Shown in pieces: positions 44,642-53,518 of a DNA stretch of 64,000 nucleotides. The first letter of the stretch is position 1. Each line of letters opens with the position of its first letter. The notes below the pieces were generated by a model. That model was not told the origin of the DNA. It was given only the letters and a program-made list of their open reading frames with translations, and made no database searches. This DNA comes from an uncultured Paracoccaceae bacterium (lineage in GTDB: Bacteria > Pseudomonadota > Alphaproteobacteria > Rhodobacterales > Rhodobacteraceae), in assembly GCA_947489705.1 (NCBI GenBank), contig CANLEQ010000009.1:1-64000 (forward strand), in the 5' to 3' direction. A program made the translations under genes and the position numbers.

Positions 44642-46711
44642 TTACGCGTCGTCGCGGGTCATGAGGACGTTGGCGAACCGGTCCACCCGGAAGGTCCAGC
44701 CGGGCGGCACCACGGTGGTGCTGTCGGTCTGGAGCAGGATGGCGGGGCCGGGCCTGTCACGGTCGGTGGGCAATGTCGCGCGGTCGAAATAGGGGGTCTC
44801 GAACGTCTCGAGAGCCTCGCCCACGCGGAAGACGCACCGGCCCTGCCCGACCGGCTCGAACGTGCCCTCGCGCGCGATCTCGGGCGGCGCGCCGAGCTTT
44901 TCCACTTCGCCCAGGCCGCGCACCTTCACCGTCACGATCTCGATCGGGCTCGCTTCGAAGGCGTGGCCGTATTCGGCGCGGTGCCGGTCGTGGAAATCCT
45001 GCCACACCCGCTCGAGCGCCTCGGCATCGAGCGGCCCGTCGGGGACGTCGATCTTGAGCTCGTAGCCCTGGCCGACATAGCGCAGATCGCCCTCGCGTAG
45101 CATGCGCCGCTTGTCCGCGGGGACGCCATCGCGGTCGAAGATGGCGTTGAGCTCGGCCTCCATGTCGTCGAAGAGATGCGTGAGCCGCGGATGATCGACG
45201 CCGCCCTTGACGGCGAAGGCCGTGCGCAGCGCGTGATATTCGAGATCCGCGGTCAAGAGACCAAGCGCCGAGGTGATGCCCGGATGCGGCGGGATCAGCA
45301 CCCGGGTCACGCCCAGCATCCCCGCCACCTCGGCCGCGTGAAGCGGCCCCGCACCGCCGAACCCACTCAGCGTGAAGTCGCGCGGGTCGATCCCCTTCTG
45401 CACCGTGCGCGAGCGGATCGCGTTGGCCATGTTGGAATTGAGGACCGTCAGCGCACCCTCGGCCGTCTCCTCGGGCGTGCGCCCGAGTTCATCCGCAAGG
45501 CGCGTGATGACGCTCCGCGCGGCCTCGGCGTCCAGCGTCATGTCGCCGCCGAGGAAGTTCTCGGGCGCGAGCCGGCCGAGGACCAGGTTCGCATCCGTCA
45601 CGGTGGGAAGGTCGCCGCCGTGCCCGTAGGCCGCGGGCCCCGGATCGGCGCCGGCGCTTTCGGGACCGACGCGGAACGCGCCGCCGCGGTCGACATAGGC
45701 GATGGAGCCGCCGCCCGCCCCGATCGTGTGGATGTCGATCATCGGCAGCATGACCGGAAATCCCGCGATGGACGCGCTGCGCGCATCCGCCTCGGCGAGC
45801 CGCCCGTCGCGCACGATGCCGATATCCGCACTCGTCCCGCCGATATCGAGGGTGATCAGCCGGTCGGCGCCGATATGGCTGCCCACCCAGGCACCGCCGC
45901 GCACGCCGGCGACGAGACCCGACAGGAGGGTCGAGGCGGGCTTTTCGGCGATCATCTGCGGCGTCGCCACACCGCCCGACGACGTCATCACGTGCAATTC
46001 GCCCCTGAGCCCCTGATCGGTCAGCTTGCCCTGAAGCTCGGTGATGTATCTGCGGACCTTGGGCCCGATGAAGGCCGACATCGCGCCGGTGGTGAAGCGT
46101 TCGAATTCGCGAAATTGCGGTGCCACGTCGGAGGAGGTCGTCACGAACGCCTCCGGCATCTCCTCGCGCAGGATCTCGGCGGCGCGGCGCTCATGGGCGG
46201 GGTTCACATACGAAAAGAGAAAGCCCACCAGAACCGCCTCGACCCCGGCCTCCCGCATCGTGCGCGCCGCCACGCGCAGGCCGTCCTCGTCGAGGGGGGC
46301 GAGCTCGCCCCCCTGCGCATCCAGCCGGCCCGCGACAGTGTGCCGAAAGCGGCGCTTGATGAGCGGGCGGTTCTGCCACGGCAGGTCCTGCATGATCGAA
46401 TAATGCTGCGGACGCTGGTGGCGGCCGATATGCAGGACGTCGCGAAAGCCCTCGTTGGTCACCATCCCCGTCACCGCGCCGTCATGTTCCAGCATCGCGT
46501 TGGTGCCGACGGTCGTTCCATGAAACAGCGAATCGATGTCCGCCACCGCAATCCCCGCCTTGTCGCAGATCGCCTTGAGCCCCGCGACCACGCCGATCGC
46601 GGGGTTGGCCGGCGTCGACGCGGTCTTGTGAACGGTCAGCTGCTGCTTGCCCAGATCGGCAAGGATCAGGTCCGTGAAGGTCCCGCCGACATCTACGCCC
46701 AGAACGATCAT
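44642..46711 (-). CDS. hyuA: Hydantoinase A / oxoprolinase alpha family subunit
   Basis: This 689-residue ATP-binding subunit has the ASKHA fold: N-terminal phosphate-1 loop G-V-D-V-G-G-T-F-T-D, F-H-G-T-T-V-G-T-N-A near residue 63, the second phosphate loop L-D-I-G-G-T-S-A-D near 290, and adenosine-binding G-F-G-G-A-G-P-L near 450. It phosphorylates the lactam or hydantoin carbonyl for ring opening by HyuB. The operon order is hyuA-hyuB-rbsB-type-rbsA-type-rbsC-type-hyuC, an uptake-to-amino-acid pathway. A divergent MarR gene and a CCAGAT/ATCTGG operator lie upstream. Confidence 0.93.
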   Translation of the reverse strand: MIVLGVDVGGTFTDLILADLGKQQLTVHKTASTPANPAIGVVAGLKAICDKAGIAVADIDSLFHGTTVGTNAMLEHDGAVTGMVTNEGFRDVLHIGRHQRPQHYSIMQDLPWQNRPLIKRRFRHTVAGRLDAQGGELAPLDEDGLRVAARTMREAGVEAVLVGFLFSYVNPAHERRAAEILREEMPEAFVTTSSDVAPQFREFERFTTGAMSAFIGPKVRRYITELQGKLTDQGLRGELHVMTSSGGVATPQMIAEKPASTLLSGLVAGVRGGAWVGSHIGADRLITLDIGGTSADIGIVRDGRLAEADARSASIAGFPVMLPMIDIHTIGAGGGSIAYVDRGGAFRVGPESAGADPGPAAYGHGGDLPTVTDANLVLGRLAPENFLGGDMTLDAEAARSVITRLADELGRTPEETAEGALTVLNSNMANAIRSRTVQKGIDPRDFTLSGFGGAGPLHAAEVAGMLGVTRVLIPPHPGITSALGLLTADLEYHALRTAFAVKGGVDHPRLTHLFDDMEAELNAIFDRDGVPADKRRMLREGDLRYVGQGYELKIDVPDGPLDAEALERVWQDFHDRHRAEYGHAFEASPIEIVTVKVRGLGEVEKLGAPPEIAREGTFEPVGQGRCVFRVGEALETFETPYFDRATLPTDRDRPGPAILLQTDSTTVVPPGWTFRVDRFANVLMTRDDA

Positions 46712-46748
46712 CCGTTTCTCCCCTCGTCGTTGTCATGCAAGAATTGAT

Positions 46749-46766
46749 CCAGATGGATCTATCTGG
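46749..46766. promoter_or_regulatory. Inverted-repeat operator candidate between hyuA and marR
   Basis: CCAGAT (46749-46754) and ATCTGG (46761-46766) flank a 6-base spacer in the 111-bp divergent region. Flanking TTGAT and CAAG extend the symmetry to TTG...CAA. The size and location fit a MarR-dimer site repressing both hyuA and the regulator. Confidence 0.5.
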
Positions 46767-46822
46767 CAAGAAAATTCCGCGCCCCTCGACAACCGAGCAA
46801 CAAACGCTCAAGGAATGTGCAC

Positions 46823-47341
46823 ATGAGTTGCAGAAATAAGCTCGATACGATCTTTCGGTCCGACCTTCGGGATCTGATGCTGATCAGCTACGTCGTGCTC
46901 GGCAACAACGCGGTGACGAACCGGTATATCGAACGGACCTACCGGATGCCGGTGCAGGCATGGTCCGCCCTCTTCGCGATTGTCATGTTCCCCGGCATCA
47001 AGGCCAAGGAAATAAGGGCGCTCTTTCCGCGCCCGCAGAACACGATCAGCCGCGCCGTATCGCTGCTCGAGGCACGCGGTCTCATCGAGCAGCGGGCCTC
47101 CGCCGCCGACGGGCGCGAGAAGGAGCTTCTGGCCACGGCCGAGGGAGCGTCCCTGCTGGCCGAGATCCGCGCCGCCTCCGTCGCCCGCCAGGAAGAGCTC
47201 TTCGCGCCGCTGACGCCGGCGGAGCGCGAGACGTTCTTCGAACTGGCCCGCAAGATCGCCGCGAGCCCGCAGCTTCTGGAGACGAGGACGATGGCGATCG
47301 ATCCCGAAAGCGGCAAGGACGGCGGGTCCGGGCCGGACTAG
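46823..47341 (+). CDS. MarR-family transcriptional regulator
   Basis: This 172-residue winged-helix regulator has the recognition region P-R-P-Q-N-T-I-S-R-A-V-S-L-L-E-A-R-G-L-I near residues 70-90, followed by the wing R-A-S-A-A-D-G-R-E-K-E-L. These are standard MarR traits. The ATG at 46823 is chosen over the GTG at 46817 because AGGA is eight bases upstream of it. It is divergent from the hydantoinase operon and is its likely repressor, released by a substrate or intermediate. An N-terminal Cys at residue 3 could allow redox sensitivity, but this is speculative. Confidence 0.88.
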   Translation: MSCRNKLDTIFRSDLRDLMLISYVVLGNNAVTNRYIERTYRMPVQAWSALFAIVMFPGIKAKEIRALFPRPQNTISRAVSLLEARGLIEQRASAADGREKELLATAEGASLLAEIRAASVARQEELFAPLTPAERETFFELARKIAASPQLLETRTMAIDPESGKDGGSGPD

Positions 47342-47420
47342 GGCGCCACCGCGTACGGATCGGTGTCTCCCGACGCGCCGCCCTTGCAGGTGGCGTGGAC
47401 GGGCACTACGTTAAAGTAAA

Positions 47421-47504
47421 TCCGTTGGGGTGCCCCGTCCGGGGCTGAGAGGCGCGAGCCGACCCATCGAACCTGATCCGGACAATGCCGGCGTAGGGAA
47501 CGGA
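47421..47504 (+). promoter_or_regulatory. TPP riboswitch (THI element)
   Basis: This has the full thiamine-pyrophosphate aptamer layout. P1 is closed by TCCGTT (47421-47426) and AACGGA (47499-47504). Conserved elements are GGGGTGCCC, GGCTGAGA, GACCC, GAACCTGATC and GCGTAGGGAA. The J4 element reads CAAT instead of the commoner TAAT. It precedes the thiOSGEF-thiYZX-tenA operon and should lower its expression when thiamine pyrophosphate is abundant. Confidence 0.95.
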
Positions 47505-47539
47505 GATCGAACCGACGGGACAATCGGCGCCCGCGGTCC

Positions 47540-47562
47540 CCTCCTCCCGGCGTCGGAGGAGG
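47540..47562 (+). promoter_or_regulatory. Anti-Shine-Dalgarno hairpin downstream of the TPP riboswitch
   Basis: CCTCCTCC (47540-47547), a 7-base loop and GGAGGAGG (47555-47562) form a perfect 8-bp stem that buries a strong ribosome binding site located five bases before a GTG (47568). This is a plausible expression platform for translational control. No T-run follows, so it is not a simple terminator. Confidence 0.55.
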
Positions 47563-47567
47563 AAGTC

Positions 47568-47693
47568 GTGACCCGAGATCCATTCCCACCGATCGTTGCC
47601 GGCGCCGGCATTCGCCGCGGAACATTCTCGTGCTCGTTGGACGTCGTGACGCGTGCGCAGCAGCGCCGTACGCAGCCGGCAGGCCCGGAATGA
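47568..47693 (+). CDS. Short leader ORF coupled to thiO
   Basis: A 41-residue frame opens with GTG, preceded at ideal spacing by GGAGGAGG, and ends with a TGA that overlaps the thiO ATG (ATGA). The peptide begins M-T-R-D-P-F-P-P-I-V-A-G-A-G and is rich in Arg, Thr and Gly. It shows no known domain. Because thiO itself has no obvious Shine-Dalgarno, translation through this frame could deliver ribosomes to thiO, making the frame part of the riboswitch output. It might instead be chance. I do not recognise a protein family; a vague likeness to the start of ThiD was not convincing. Confidence 0.4.
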   Translation: MTRDPFPPIVAGAGIRRGTFSCSLDVVTRAQQRRTQPAGPE

Positions 47694-48667
47694 CGCGCGC
47701 GAAGGTCATCGGCGCCGGCGTCGCCGGCCTCTGCGTGGCGACGGAACTGGTCGCCCGGGGATGCGAGGTCACGGTCTTCGATCCTTCGCCCCGGCCCGGG
47801 CCGCATGCCTGTTCATGGTGGGCCGGCGGGATGCTGGCCCCGTTCTGCGAAGGAGAATCGGCGGAAGAACCCGTCATCCGGCTGGGGCAGGAAGCCGCCG
47901 ATTGGTGGGAGCGACAGGGCGCCCGCGTGGATCGGCGGGGGACCGTGGTCGTAACGCTCGGCCGGGACCGACGCGAGCTCTACCGCTTCGCGCGGCGCAC
48001 CGAGGGGCACGAGCCGCTCGACGCGGACGGCCTCGCCGCGCTCGAGCCCGAACTCGAGGGACGATTCGACCGGGCGCTGCACTTTTCCGGCGAGGCGCAT
48101 CTCGATCCCCGGGACGCCCTGCGCCACCTGCGGGAGCGGTTGGAAATGGCCGGCGTCGCCTTCGTGGCCGAAGCGGGTGACACAGATGGCCTGACCTTCG
48201 ATTGCCGCGGGCTCGCCGCACGCGACGCGCTGCCGGATCTGCGGGGCGTGAAGGGCGAGATGGCGCTGCTGCACCAACCCGAGATCCGGCTCGAACGGCC
48301 CGTCCGCCTGCTTCATCCGCGCTATCCGCTTTACGTGGTTCCCCGCGCGGACGGCCGTTTCATGATCGGCGCGACCCAGATCGAGAGTGACGATCGTCGC
48401 CGCCGCGTCCGCTCGGTGCTGGAACTGCTCTCGGCCGCCTATGCGCTTCACCCGGCCTTCGGCGAGGCCGAGCTGGTCGAGATCGGCGCCGATGCCCGCC
48501 CCGCCTTTCCCGACAACCTGCCCCGCCTCGTCCGGCGCGGCGAAACGATCTATGTCAACGGCCTCTTCCGCCACGGCTTCCTGCTCGCGCCCGCGCTGGC
48601 GCGGATGGCCGTGGGCGTGGCCCTTGACGGTAGCAAACCGGAGTTCTGGCATGAAGATAATGGTTAA
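47690..48667 (+). CDS. thiO: Glycine oxidase ThiO
   Basis: This 325-residue FAD enzyme oxidises glycine to dehydroglycine (iminoacetate) for thiazole synthesis. The N-terminus has G-A-G-V-A-G-L at 8-14 and W-W-A-G-G-M-L-A-P-F near 43-52. The characteristic R-G-V-K-G-E-M stretch lies near 185, and the C-terminal N-G-L-F-R-H-G-F-L-L-A-P binds flavin. It is the first enzyme gene of the thiamine operon, overlapping thiS by 17 bases. The aerobic ThiO route, rather than ThiH, fits an aerobic alphaproteobacterium. Confidence 0.93.
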   Translation: MTRAKVIGAGVAGLCVATELVARGCEVTVFDPSPRPGPHACSWWAGGMLAPFCEGESAEEPVIRLGQEAADWWERQGARVDRRGTVVVTLGRDRRELYRFARRTEGHEPLDADGLAALEPELEGRFDRALHFSGEAHLDPRDALRHLRERLEMAGVAFVAEAGDTDGLTFDCRGLAARDALPDLRGVKGEMALLHQPEIRLERPVRLLHPRYPLYVVPRADGRFMIGATQIESDDRRRRVRSVLELLSAAYALHPAFGEAELVEIGADARPAFPDNLPRLVRRGETIYVNGLFRHGFLLAPALARMAVGVALDGSKPEFWHEDNG

Positions 48668-48848
48668 CGGCACCGAAACGGAGGTCGAGGCCCGCACCCT
48701 CGCCGAAGCGCTCGACGAACTCGGCTATGGCGGCGAGCGGGTCGCGACGGCGGTGAACGAGACCTTCGTTCCCAAGATGGCCCGCGCCGATACCGCTCTC
48801 GCACCCGGCGACCGGGTCGAGATCGTGGCCCCGCGGCAGGGAGGCTGA
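48651..48848 (+). CDS. thiS: Sulfur carrier protein ThiS
   Basis: This 65-residue ubiquitin-fold carrier ends in the required R-Q-G-G, whose last glycine becomes a thiocarboxylate after activation by ThiF. The N-terminus M-K-I-M-V-N-G and [10 protein letters not shown] are typical. The start lies inside thiO and one base separates its stop from thiG. Sulfur is passed to ThiG for thiazole formation. Confidence 0.95.
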   Translation: MKIMVNGTETEVEARTLAEALDELGYGGERVATAVNETFVPKMARADTALAPGDRVEIVAPRQGG

Positions 48849-48849
48849 G

Positions 48850-49623
48850 ATGTTGCGTCTCTACGGCACCGAAATCGCCTCGCGCCTGATGCTGGGGACG
48901 GCGCAATACCCCTCACCCGCCGCGCTGGCACAGGCGTTCCGCCGCTCCGGTGCGGGCATCGCCACCGTCTCCGTCCGCCGCGAGGCAGGCGGCGAGAAGG
49001 CCGGAGCGGCATTCTGGGACCTCGTTCGCGACCTCGGCGTGGCCGTGCTGCCCAACACGGCCGGGTGCCATTCGGTCCGCGAGGCGGTGACGACCGCCCG
49101 GATGGCGCGCGAGCTCTTCGACACGCCCTGGATCAAGCTCGAGGTGATCGGCCATGCCGATACGCTCCAGCCCGATCCGTTCGGGCTGGTCGAGGCGGCG
49201 CGCATCCTGATCGAGGACGGCTTCGAGGTCTTCCCCTACACGACCGAGGACGTGGTGCTTGCCGACCGCCTTCTGTCGGCCGGGTGCGAGGTGCTGATGC
49301 CCTGGGGCGCGCCGATCGGCACCGGTCTGGGGCTGACCAACATCTATGGATTGCGGACGCTGAGGGCGCAGTTCCCGGACGTGCCGATGGTCGTCGATGC
49401 CGGACTCGGCCTTCCCAGCCAGGCGGCGATGGCGATGGAGATGGGATACGATGCGGTCCTTCTGAACACCGCCGTGGCCAAGGCCGGCGATCCGGCGGCG
49501 ATGGCGGACGGTTTCGCACGGGCCGTGGAAGCGGGCCGCCTGGCCTTCGAATCCGAACCGATGGAGCCGCGCGACATGGCCGCACCCTCGACCCCGGTGA
49601 TCGGACGGGCGTTCCTCGAATGA
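48850..49623 (+). CDS. thiG: Thiazole synthase ThiG
   Basis: This 257-residue TIM-barrel enzyme condenses deoxyxylulose 5-phosphate, dehydroglycine and ThiS thiocarboxylate to thiazole phosphate. The Schiff-base lysine is K96 in W-I-K-L-E-V-I, followed by P-Y-T-T-E-D near 122, [13 protein letters not shown] near 155 and the phosphate-binding A-G-L-G-L-P-S near 183. Length is normal. The stop overlaps the thiE start as ATGA. Confidence 0.95.
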   Translation: MLRLYGTEIASRLMLGTAQYPSPAALAQAFRRSGAGIATVSVRREAGGEKAGAAFWDLVRDLGVAVLPNTAGCHSVREAVTTARMARELFDTPWIKLEVIGHADTLQPDPFGLVEAARILIEDGFEVFPYTTEDVVLADRLLSAGCEVLMPWGAPIGTGLGLTNIYGLRTLRAQFPDVPMVVDAGLGLPSQAAMAMEMGYDAVLLNTAVAKAGDPAAMADGFARAVEAGRLAFESEPMEPRDMAAPSTPVIGRAFLE

Positions 49624-50216
49624 CCCTCGACCGTTTCTATCCGATCTTCGACGGCCCCGATTGGCTCGCGCGCGCACTGCCCCTCGGCGTGAAGCTGGTC
49701 CAGCTGCGCGTGAAGGACAAAGCCGAGGCCGAATTGCGGCAGATCGTCGCGCGGTCGCAGGCCCTCTGCCAGCGGCATGGTGCCGTGCTGGTGGTCAACG
49801 ACCATTGGCGCATCGCCATCGACGAGGGCTGCGACTGGGTACATCTGGGCCAGGAGGATCTCGACACCGCCGACCTGACCGCGATCCGGGATGCCGGCCT
49901 GAAGGTCGGGATCAGCACGCATGACCGCGCGGAACTCGACCGCGCCCTGTCGCTCGGGCCGGATTACGTGGCGCTCGGGCCGGTCTATCCGACGATCCTG
50001 AAGAAGATGAAATGGACCGAGCAGGGCCTCGACCGCGTGGCCGAATGGAAGCGTCTCGTCGGCGCCGTGCCGTTGGTCGCCATCGGCGGGATGAGCGTCG
50101 AGCGCGCGGCGGGCGCCTTCGCCGCGGGTGCCGACATCGTTTCGGCCGTGACCGACATCACCCTCCACGACGACCCGGAGGCCCGGCTGCGGCAATGGAT
50201 CGAGGCGACGCGATGA
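49620..50216 (+). CDS. thiE: Thiamine phosphate synthase ThiE
   Basis: This 198-residue TIM-barrel protein joins HMP-PP to thiazole phosphate. Signature patterns are V-Q-L-R-V-K-D near residue 27, V-N-D-H near 59, V-H-L-G-Q-E-D-L near 73 and the phosphate-binding A-I-G-G-M near 154. P-V-Y-P-T near 120 binds pyrophosphate. It is translationally coupled to thiG and thiF on both sides. Confidence 0.94.
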   Translation: MTLDRFYPIFDGPDWLARALPLGVKLVQLRVKDKAEAELRQIVARSQALCQRHGAVLVVNDHWRIAIDEGCDWVHLGQEDLDTADLTAIRDAGLKVGISTHDRAELDRALSLGPDYVALGPVYPTILKKMKWTEQGLDRVAEWKRLVGAVPLVAIGGMSVERAAGAFAAGADIVSAVTDITLHDDPEARLRQWIEATR

Positions 50217-51196
50217 GCCGCTACGCCCGGCAGATCGCGGTGCCCGAACTGGGCCCCGAGGGGCAGGCCCGGCTTCGCAGCGCCCATGTCGTGGTCGTGG
50301 GGGCCGGGGGGCTCGCGGCGCCGGTCCTGCAATATCTGGGCGGCGCCGGCGTGGGACGCGTGCGGCTGGTCGATCCCGACCGGGTGGATGCGTCGAACCT
50401 GCACCGCCAGACATTGTTCCGCGCGGCGGATATCGGCCGCCCGAAGGCGATGGCCGCCGCCGCGGCGGTTGCCGCGCTGAACCCCGACTGTCGGGTGGAA
50501 CCGCACATCGCGGCGCTCGATCCGGTGAATGCCGGCGCGCTCTGCGAGGATGTGGATCTGGTCCTCGATTGCGCCGACAGCTTCGCGGCCAGCTATATCC
50601 TTTCCGATACCTGCCGGGCGGCGGGGCGGCCGCTTGTCAGCGCGTCGGTGATCGGGCTCGACGGCTATGCCGGGGCCTTCTGCGGCGGGGCGCCGAGCCT
50701 GCGCGCGGTCTTTCCCGACCTGCCGCAGCGGTTGGGCTCCTGCGCGGAGGACGGCGTGCTCGGGCCCGTCGTGGGGGTGATCGGCGCGCTTCAGGCGCAG
50801 ATGGCCCTGGCGCTGCTGGCGCGGATCGAGCCCTCGCCGATGGGCCAGCTCGTCACGTTCGACGCGCGCAGCTTCCGGTTCGGCGGCTTCCGGTTCGCGG
50901 GCGCCCCCGAGCCCGCGCGCCAGCCCCGCTTCCTCGCGCCCGCGGGCATCGTCCGTACCGATTTTATCGTGGATCTACGCGCCGAGGACGAGGCGCCGCT
51001 GGTGCGCCCCGGCGCCCACCGCCTTCCCGTGACGGCCTTCGGACCCGACGGCCCCACCCCCGATCCCGGCCAGCGTGCCGTCCTGTGCTGCCGGTCCGGG
51101 CTGCGGTCCTGGCAGGCGGCGGAGCGGCTCGCAAACGCGTGGGACGGAGAGATCTGCCTCGTCGCCCTTGGCGACCCAACCGGAGAAACCCCATGA
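50213..51196 (+). CDS. thiF: ThiF/MoeB-type adenylyltransferase with a rhodanese-like tail
   Basis: This 327-residue E1-like enzyme adenylates the C-terminus of ThiS. The ATP site is [10 protein letters not shown] at 28-37, with R-Q-T-L near 65 and D-C-A-D-S near 118. The cysteine pair that holds zinc in most MoeB/ThiF proteins (C-x-x-C before F-P) is replaced by S-L-R-A, so a zinc-free form is predicted. Residues from about 245 resemble a rhodanese domain with V-D-L-R-A-E and the persulfide-type loop C-C-R-S-G, which could supply sulfur in cis. It sits between thiE and the HMP-precursor transporter genes. Confidence 0.88.
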   Translation: MSRYARQIAVPELGPEGQARLRSAHVVVVGAGGLAAPVLQYLGGAGVGRVRLVDPDRVDASNLHRQTLFRAADIGRPKAMAAAAAVAALNPDCRVEPHIAALDPVNAGALCEDVDLVLDCADSFAASYILSDTCRAAGRPLVSASVIGLDGYAGAFCGGAPSLRAVFPDLPQRLGSCAEDGVLGPVVGVIGALQAQMALALLARIEPSPMGQLVTFDARSFRFGGFRFAGAPEPARQPRFLAPAGIVRTDFIVDLRAEDEAPLVRPGAHRLPVTAFGPDGPTPDPGQRAVLCCRSGLRSWQAAERLANAWDGEICLVALGDPTGETP

Positions 51197-52128
51197 AAGC
51201 CCGTTTGACCGCCCTCGCTATTCTCGCCGCGACGCAAGCGTCCGCGCAGGACGAGATGACCCTGATGCTCGACTGGTTCGTGAACCCCGATCACGGCCCC
51301 ATCGTCATCGCGCAGGAACAGGGCTATTTTGCCGACGAGGGGCTGGAGGTCGAGGTGATCGCGCCCGCCGATCCCGCCGATCCGCCCAAGATGGCCGCCG
51401 CCGGGCGCGCCGATCTGGCCGTCTCCTACCAGCCGCAGCTGCACCTTCAGGTGGCCGAGGGAATGCCTCTCATCCGCGTCGGCACGCTGGTCGCCACGCC
51501 GCTCAACTGCCTGCTCGTGCTCGAGGACGGACCCATCGAGGAGATCGCCGACCTGAAGGGCCGGAAGGTTGGATTTTCGGTCGCCGGCGTCGAGGAGGCT
51601 CTGCTCGCGTCGATCCTCGGGAACAACGGCCTGACGATGGATGATGTTGAGCTCGTCAACGTCAACTGGTCGCTATCGCCTGCGCTGATGTCCGAGCAGG
51701 TCGATGCCGTGATCGGGGCGTTCCGCAATTTCGAGCTCAATCAGATGGAGATCGAGGGCGTGCCTGGGCGCTGCTTCTTTCTCGAAGAGGAGGGGCTGCC
51801 GGCCTATGACGAGCTGATCTACGTCGCGAACCCCGAGACGATGGACGCGGACATGATCCGCCGTTTCCTCGCCGCGACGGAACGCGGCACGCAGTTCATC
51901 GTCAATCACCCCCAGGAGAGCTGGGAGATCTTTGCCTCGACGGCAACTGAGTTGCGCGACGAGCTGAACGAGAAGGCCTGGGCGGACACGATCCCGCGCT
52001 TCGCCCTGCGCCCCGGTGCGGTGGATGCAGGCCGGTATGCGCGCTTCGAGGCGTTTCTCGAGGAGTCGGGCCTCATCGAAGGCACGCGCCCGGTTTCCGA
52101 GCTTGCCGTCGATCTGGGGGAGCCGTGA
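51193..52128 (+). CDS. thiY: ThiY-type substrate-binding protein for pyrimidine precursor
   Basis: This 311-residue periplasmic protein of the NMT1/THI5-like family has a signal peptide ending near Q-A-S-A-Q-D. The mature N-terminus [13 protein letters not shown] matches ThiY, the binding component for formylaminopyrimidine, a degradation product of thiamine. An A-D-L-A-V-S-Y-Q-P segment near 75 is typical. Its ATG overlaps the thiF stop and its stop overlaps tenA. Together with ThiX, ThiZ and TenA this makes a salvage route for the HMP moiety, complementing the thiazole branch. Confidence 0.92.
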   Translation: MKARLTALAILAATQASAQDEMTLMLDWFVNPDHGPIVIAQEQGYFADEGLEVEVIAPADPADPPKMAAAGRADLAVSYQPQLHLQVAEGMPLIRVGTLVATPLNCLLVLEDGPIEEIADLKGRKVGFSVAGVEEALLASILGNNGLTMDDVELVNVNWSLSPALMSEQVDAVIGAFRNFELNQMEIEGVPGRCFFLEEEGLPAYDELIYVANPETMDADMIRRFLAATERGTQFIVNHPQESWEIFASTATELRDELNEKAWADTIPRFALRPGAVDAGRYARFEAFLEESGLIEGTRPVSELAVDLGEP

Positions 52129-52796
52129 GCTACGGCGCGACCTTTCCGCTCTGGCGCGCGGCCTCGGGCGGGGCGTGGCGGGATTACACCCGTCACGCCT
52201 TCGTCGAGCGGCTCGGCGACGGAACCCTGCCGCGCGACGCTTTCCTGCGCTACCTCGTGCAGGACTACGTCTTCCTCGTGCATTTCTCCCGCGCCTGGGC
52301 GCTGGCCGTCACCAAGGCCGAGACGCTGGAGGAGATGCGGGCCTGTGCCGCCACCGTCCATGCGCTGATCGACGAGGAGCTGCACCTGCATGTCGCGACC
52401 TGCGCGGCAGAGGGCATTCCGGAACACGCGCTTTTCGCCGCAGACGAGCTGCCGCAGAACCTCGCCTATACGCGCTACGTGCTCGATGCCGGGCATTCGG
52501 GCGATTTTCTCGACCTGATGGCGGCGCTGGCGCCCTGCGTTCTGGGCTACGGCGAGATCGGCATGCGCCTGGCGGCCGAGGGCGGCGAGACGCCCTATGC
52601 GGACTGGATCGCCACATATGCGGGCGCGGAATACCAGCGCACGTGCCACGATGTGGGCGCGCTGATCGACGGGGCCGTCGCGCGGCGCCTCGGCCCCGTG
52701 CCGCTGGAAAGCCCGCGCTGGCCGCGCCTCTGTCACCGCTTTGCCACAGCCACGCGGCTCGAGATCGATTTCTGGGGCATGGGCCTCGTGGGATGA
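52125..52796 (+). CDS. tenA: Aminopyrimidine aminohydrolase TenA (thiaminase II)
   Basis: This 223-residue all-helical enzyme hydrolyses aminomethylaminopyrimidine to HMP in thiamine salvage. The catalytic cysteine is C138 in A-L-A-P-C-V-L-G-Y-G-E-I-G, the conserved aspartate is D47 in V-Q-D-Y-V-F, and the C-terminal E-I-D-F-W-G-M-G carries the conserved glutamate. GTG is the start, overlapping thiY. Length is standard. Confidence 0.94.
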   Translation: MSYGATFPLWRAASGGAWRDYTRHAFVERLGDGTLPRDAFLRYLVQDYVFLVHFSRAWALAVTKAETLEEMRACAATVHALIDEELHLHVATCAAEGIPEHALFAADELPQNLAYTRYVLDAGHSGDFLDLMAALAPCVLGYGEIGMRLAAEGGETPYADWIATYAGAEYQRTCHDVGALIDGAVARRLGPVPLESPRWPRLCHRFATATRLEIDFWGMGLVG

Positions 52797-53518
52797 ATGC
52801 GGCCCCGTCCCTCCGCCTCGCCGGTCGGGCCCGGATCGACGGAACCGCCGTCTTCGGCCCCGTTGCCCTCGACGTGCCGGGCGGGCGCTGGACGTGCCTT
52901 CTCGGACCGTCCGGCGTCGGCAAATCCACGCTTCTGCGCCTGCTCGCCGGCCTGGGCGACGAGGTCGCCTTCGAGGGCGAGATCGCTGCCGGGGACGGCG
53001 CGCCGCTGGACGGCCGCATGGCCCTGATGGCGCAGAGCGATCTTCTGATGCCGTGGCTCGACATCGGGGCCAACGTGGCGCTCGGCGCCCGCCTTCGGGG
53101 CGAGGCGCATCCGCACGACCGGGCCCGCGCCGTCCTGACCCGCGTGGGCCTTGCCGATCATCTGGGCAAGCGGCCGAATACGCTCTCGGGCGGACAGCGC
53201 CAAAGGGTCGCCCTCGCCCGAACCTTGATGGAGGACCGCGCGATCGTGCTGCTCGACGAGCCGTTCTCGGCGCTCGACGCGCGATCACGGGCGCGGATGC
53301 AGGATCTCGCGGCAGAGCTTCTGGCCGGACGCACCGTGCTGCACGTCACCCACGACACCGCGGAGGCGGCACGGATGGGCCACCAGGTCCTGCTGATGAC
53401 GCGCGACGGCATCGCGTCCGCGAGCCCGCCCGACGCCGCCCCGCCCCGCCCCTACGACGCGCCTGAAACCCTCGCCTTTCAGGGACAGCTCCTGCGGCGT
53501 CTGATGGAAGCGCAATGA
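52793..53518 (+). CDS. thiZ: ThiZ-type ABC transporter ATPase
   Basis: This 241-residue ATPase energises uptake of the pyrimidine precursor. Walker A is G-P-S-G-V-G-K-S-T near residue 41, the Q-loop M-A-Q-S-D-L-L-M-P-W near 80, signature L-S-G-G-Q-R-Q-R-V-A near 125 and Walker B I-V-L-L-D-E-P-F-S-A-L-D. The ATG at 52793 overlaps the tenA stop; the much longer upstream frame is a shadow. The DEP-F-S pattern is typical of nitrate/taurine/HMP-type transporters. Confidence 0.92.
   Translation: MNAAPSLRLAGRARIDGTAVFGPVALDVPGGRWTCLLGPSGVGKSTLLRLLAGLGDEVAFEGEIAAGDGAPLDGRMALMAQSDLLMPWLDIGANVALGARLRGEAHPHDRARAVLTRVGLADHLGKRPNTLSGGQRQRVALARTLMEDRAIVLLDEPFSALDARSRARMQDLAAELLAGRTVLHVTHDTAEAARMGHQVLLMTRDGIASASPPDAAPPRPYDAPETLAFQGQLLRRLMEAQ

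Noticed and set aside
47568-47693. Reading the short leader frame as a ThiD remnant.
   Set aside because: A weak likeness to the ThiD N-terminus does not extend beyond a few residues.
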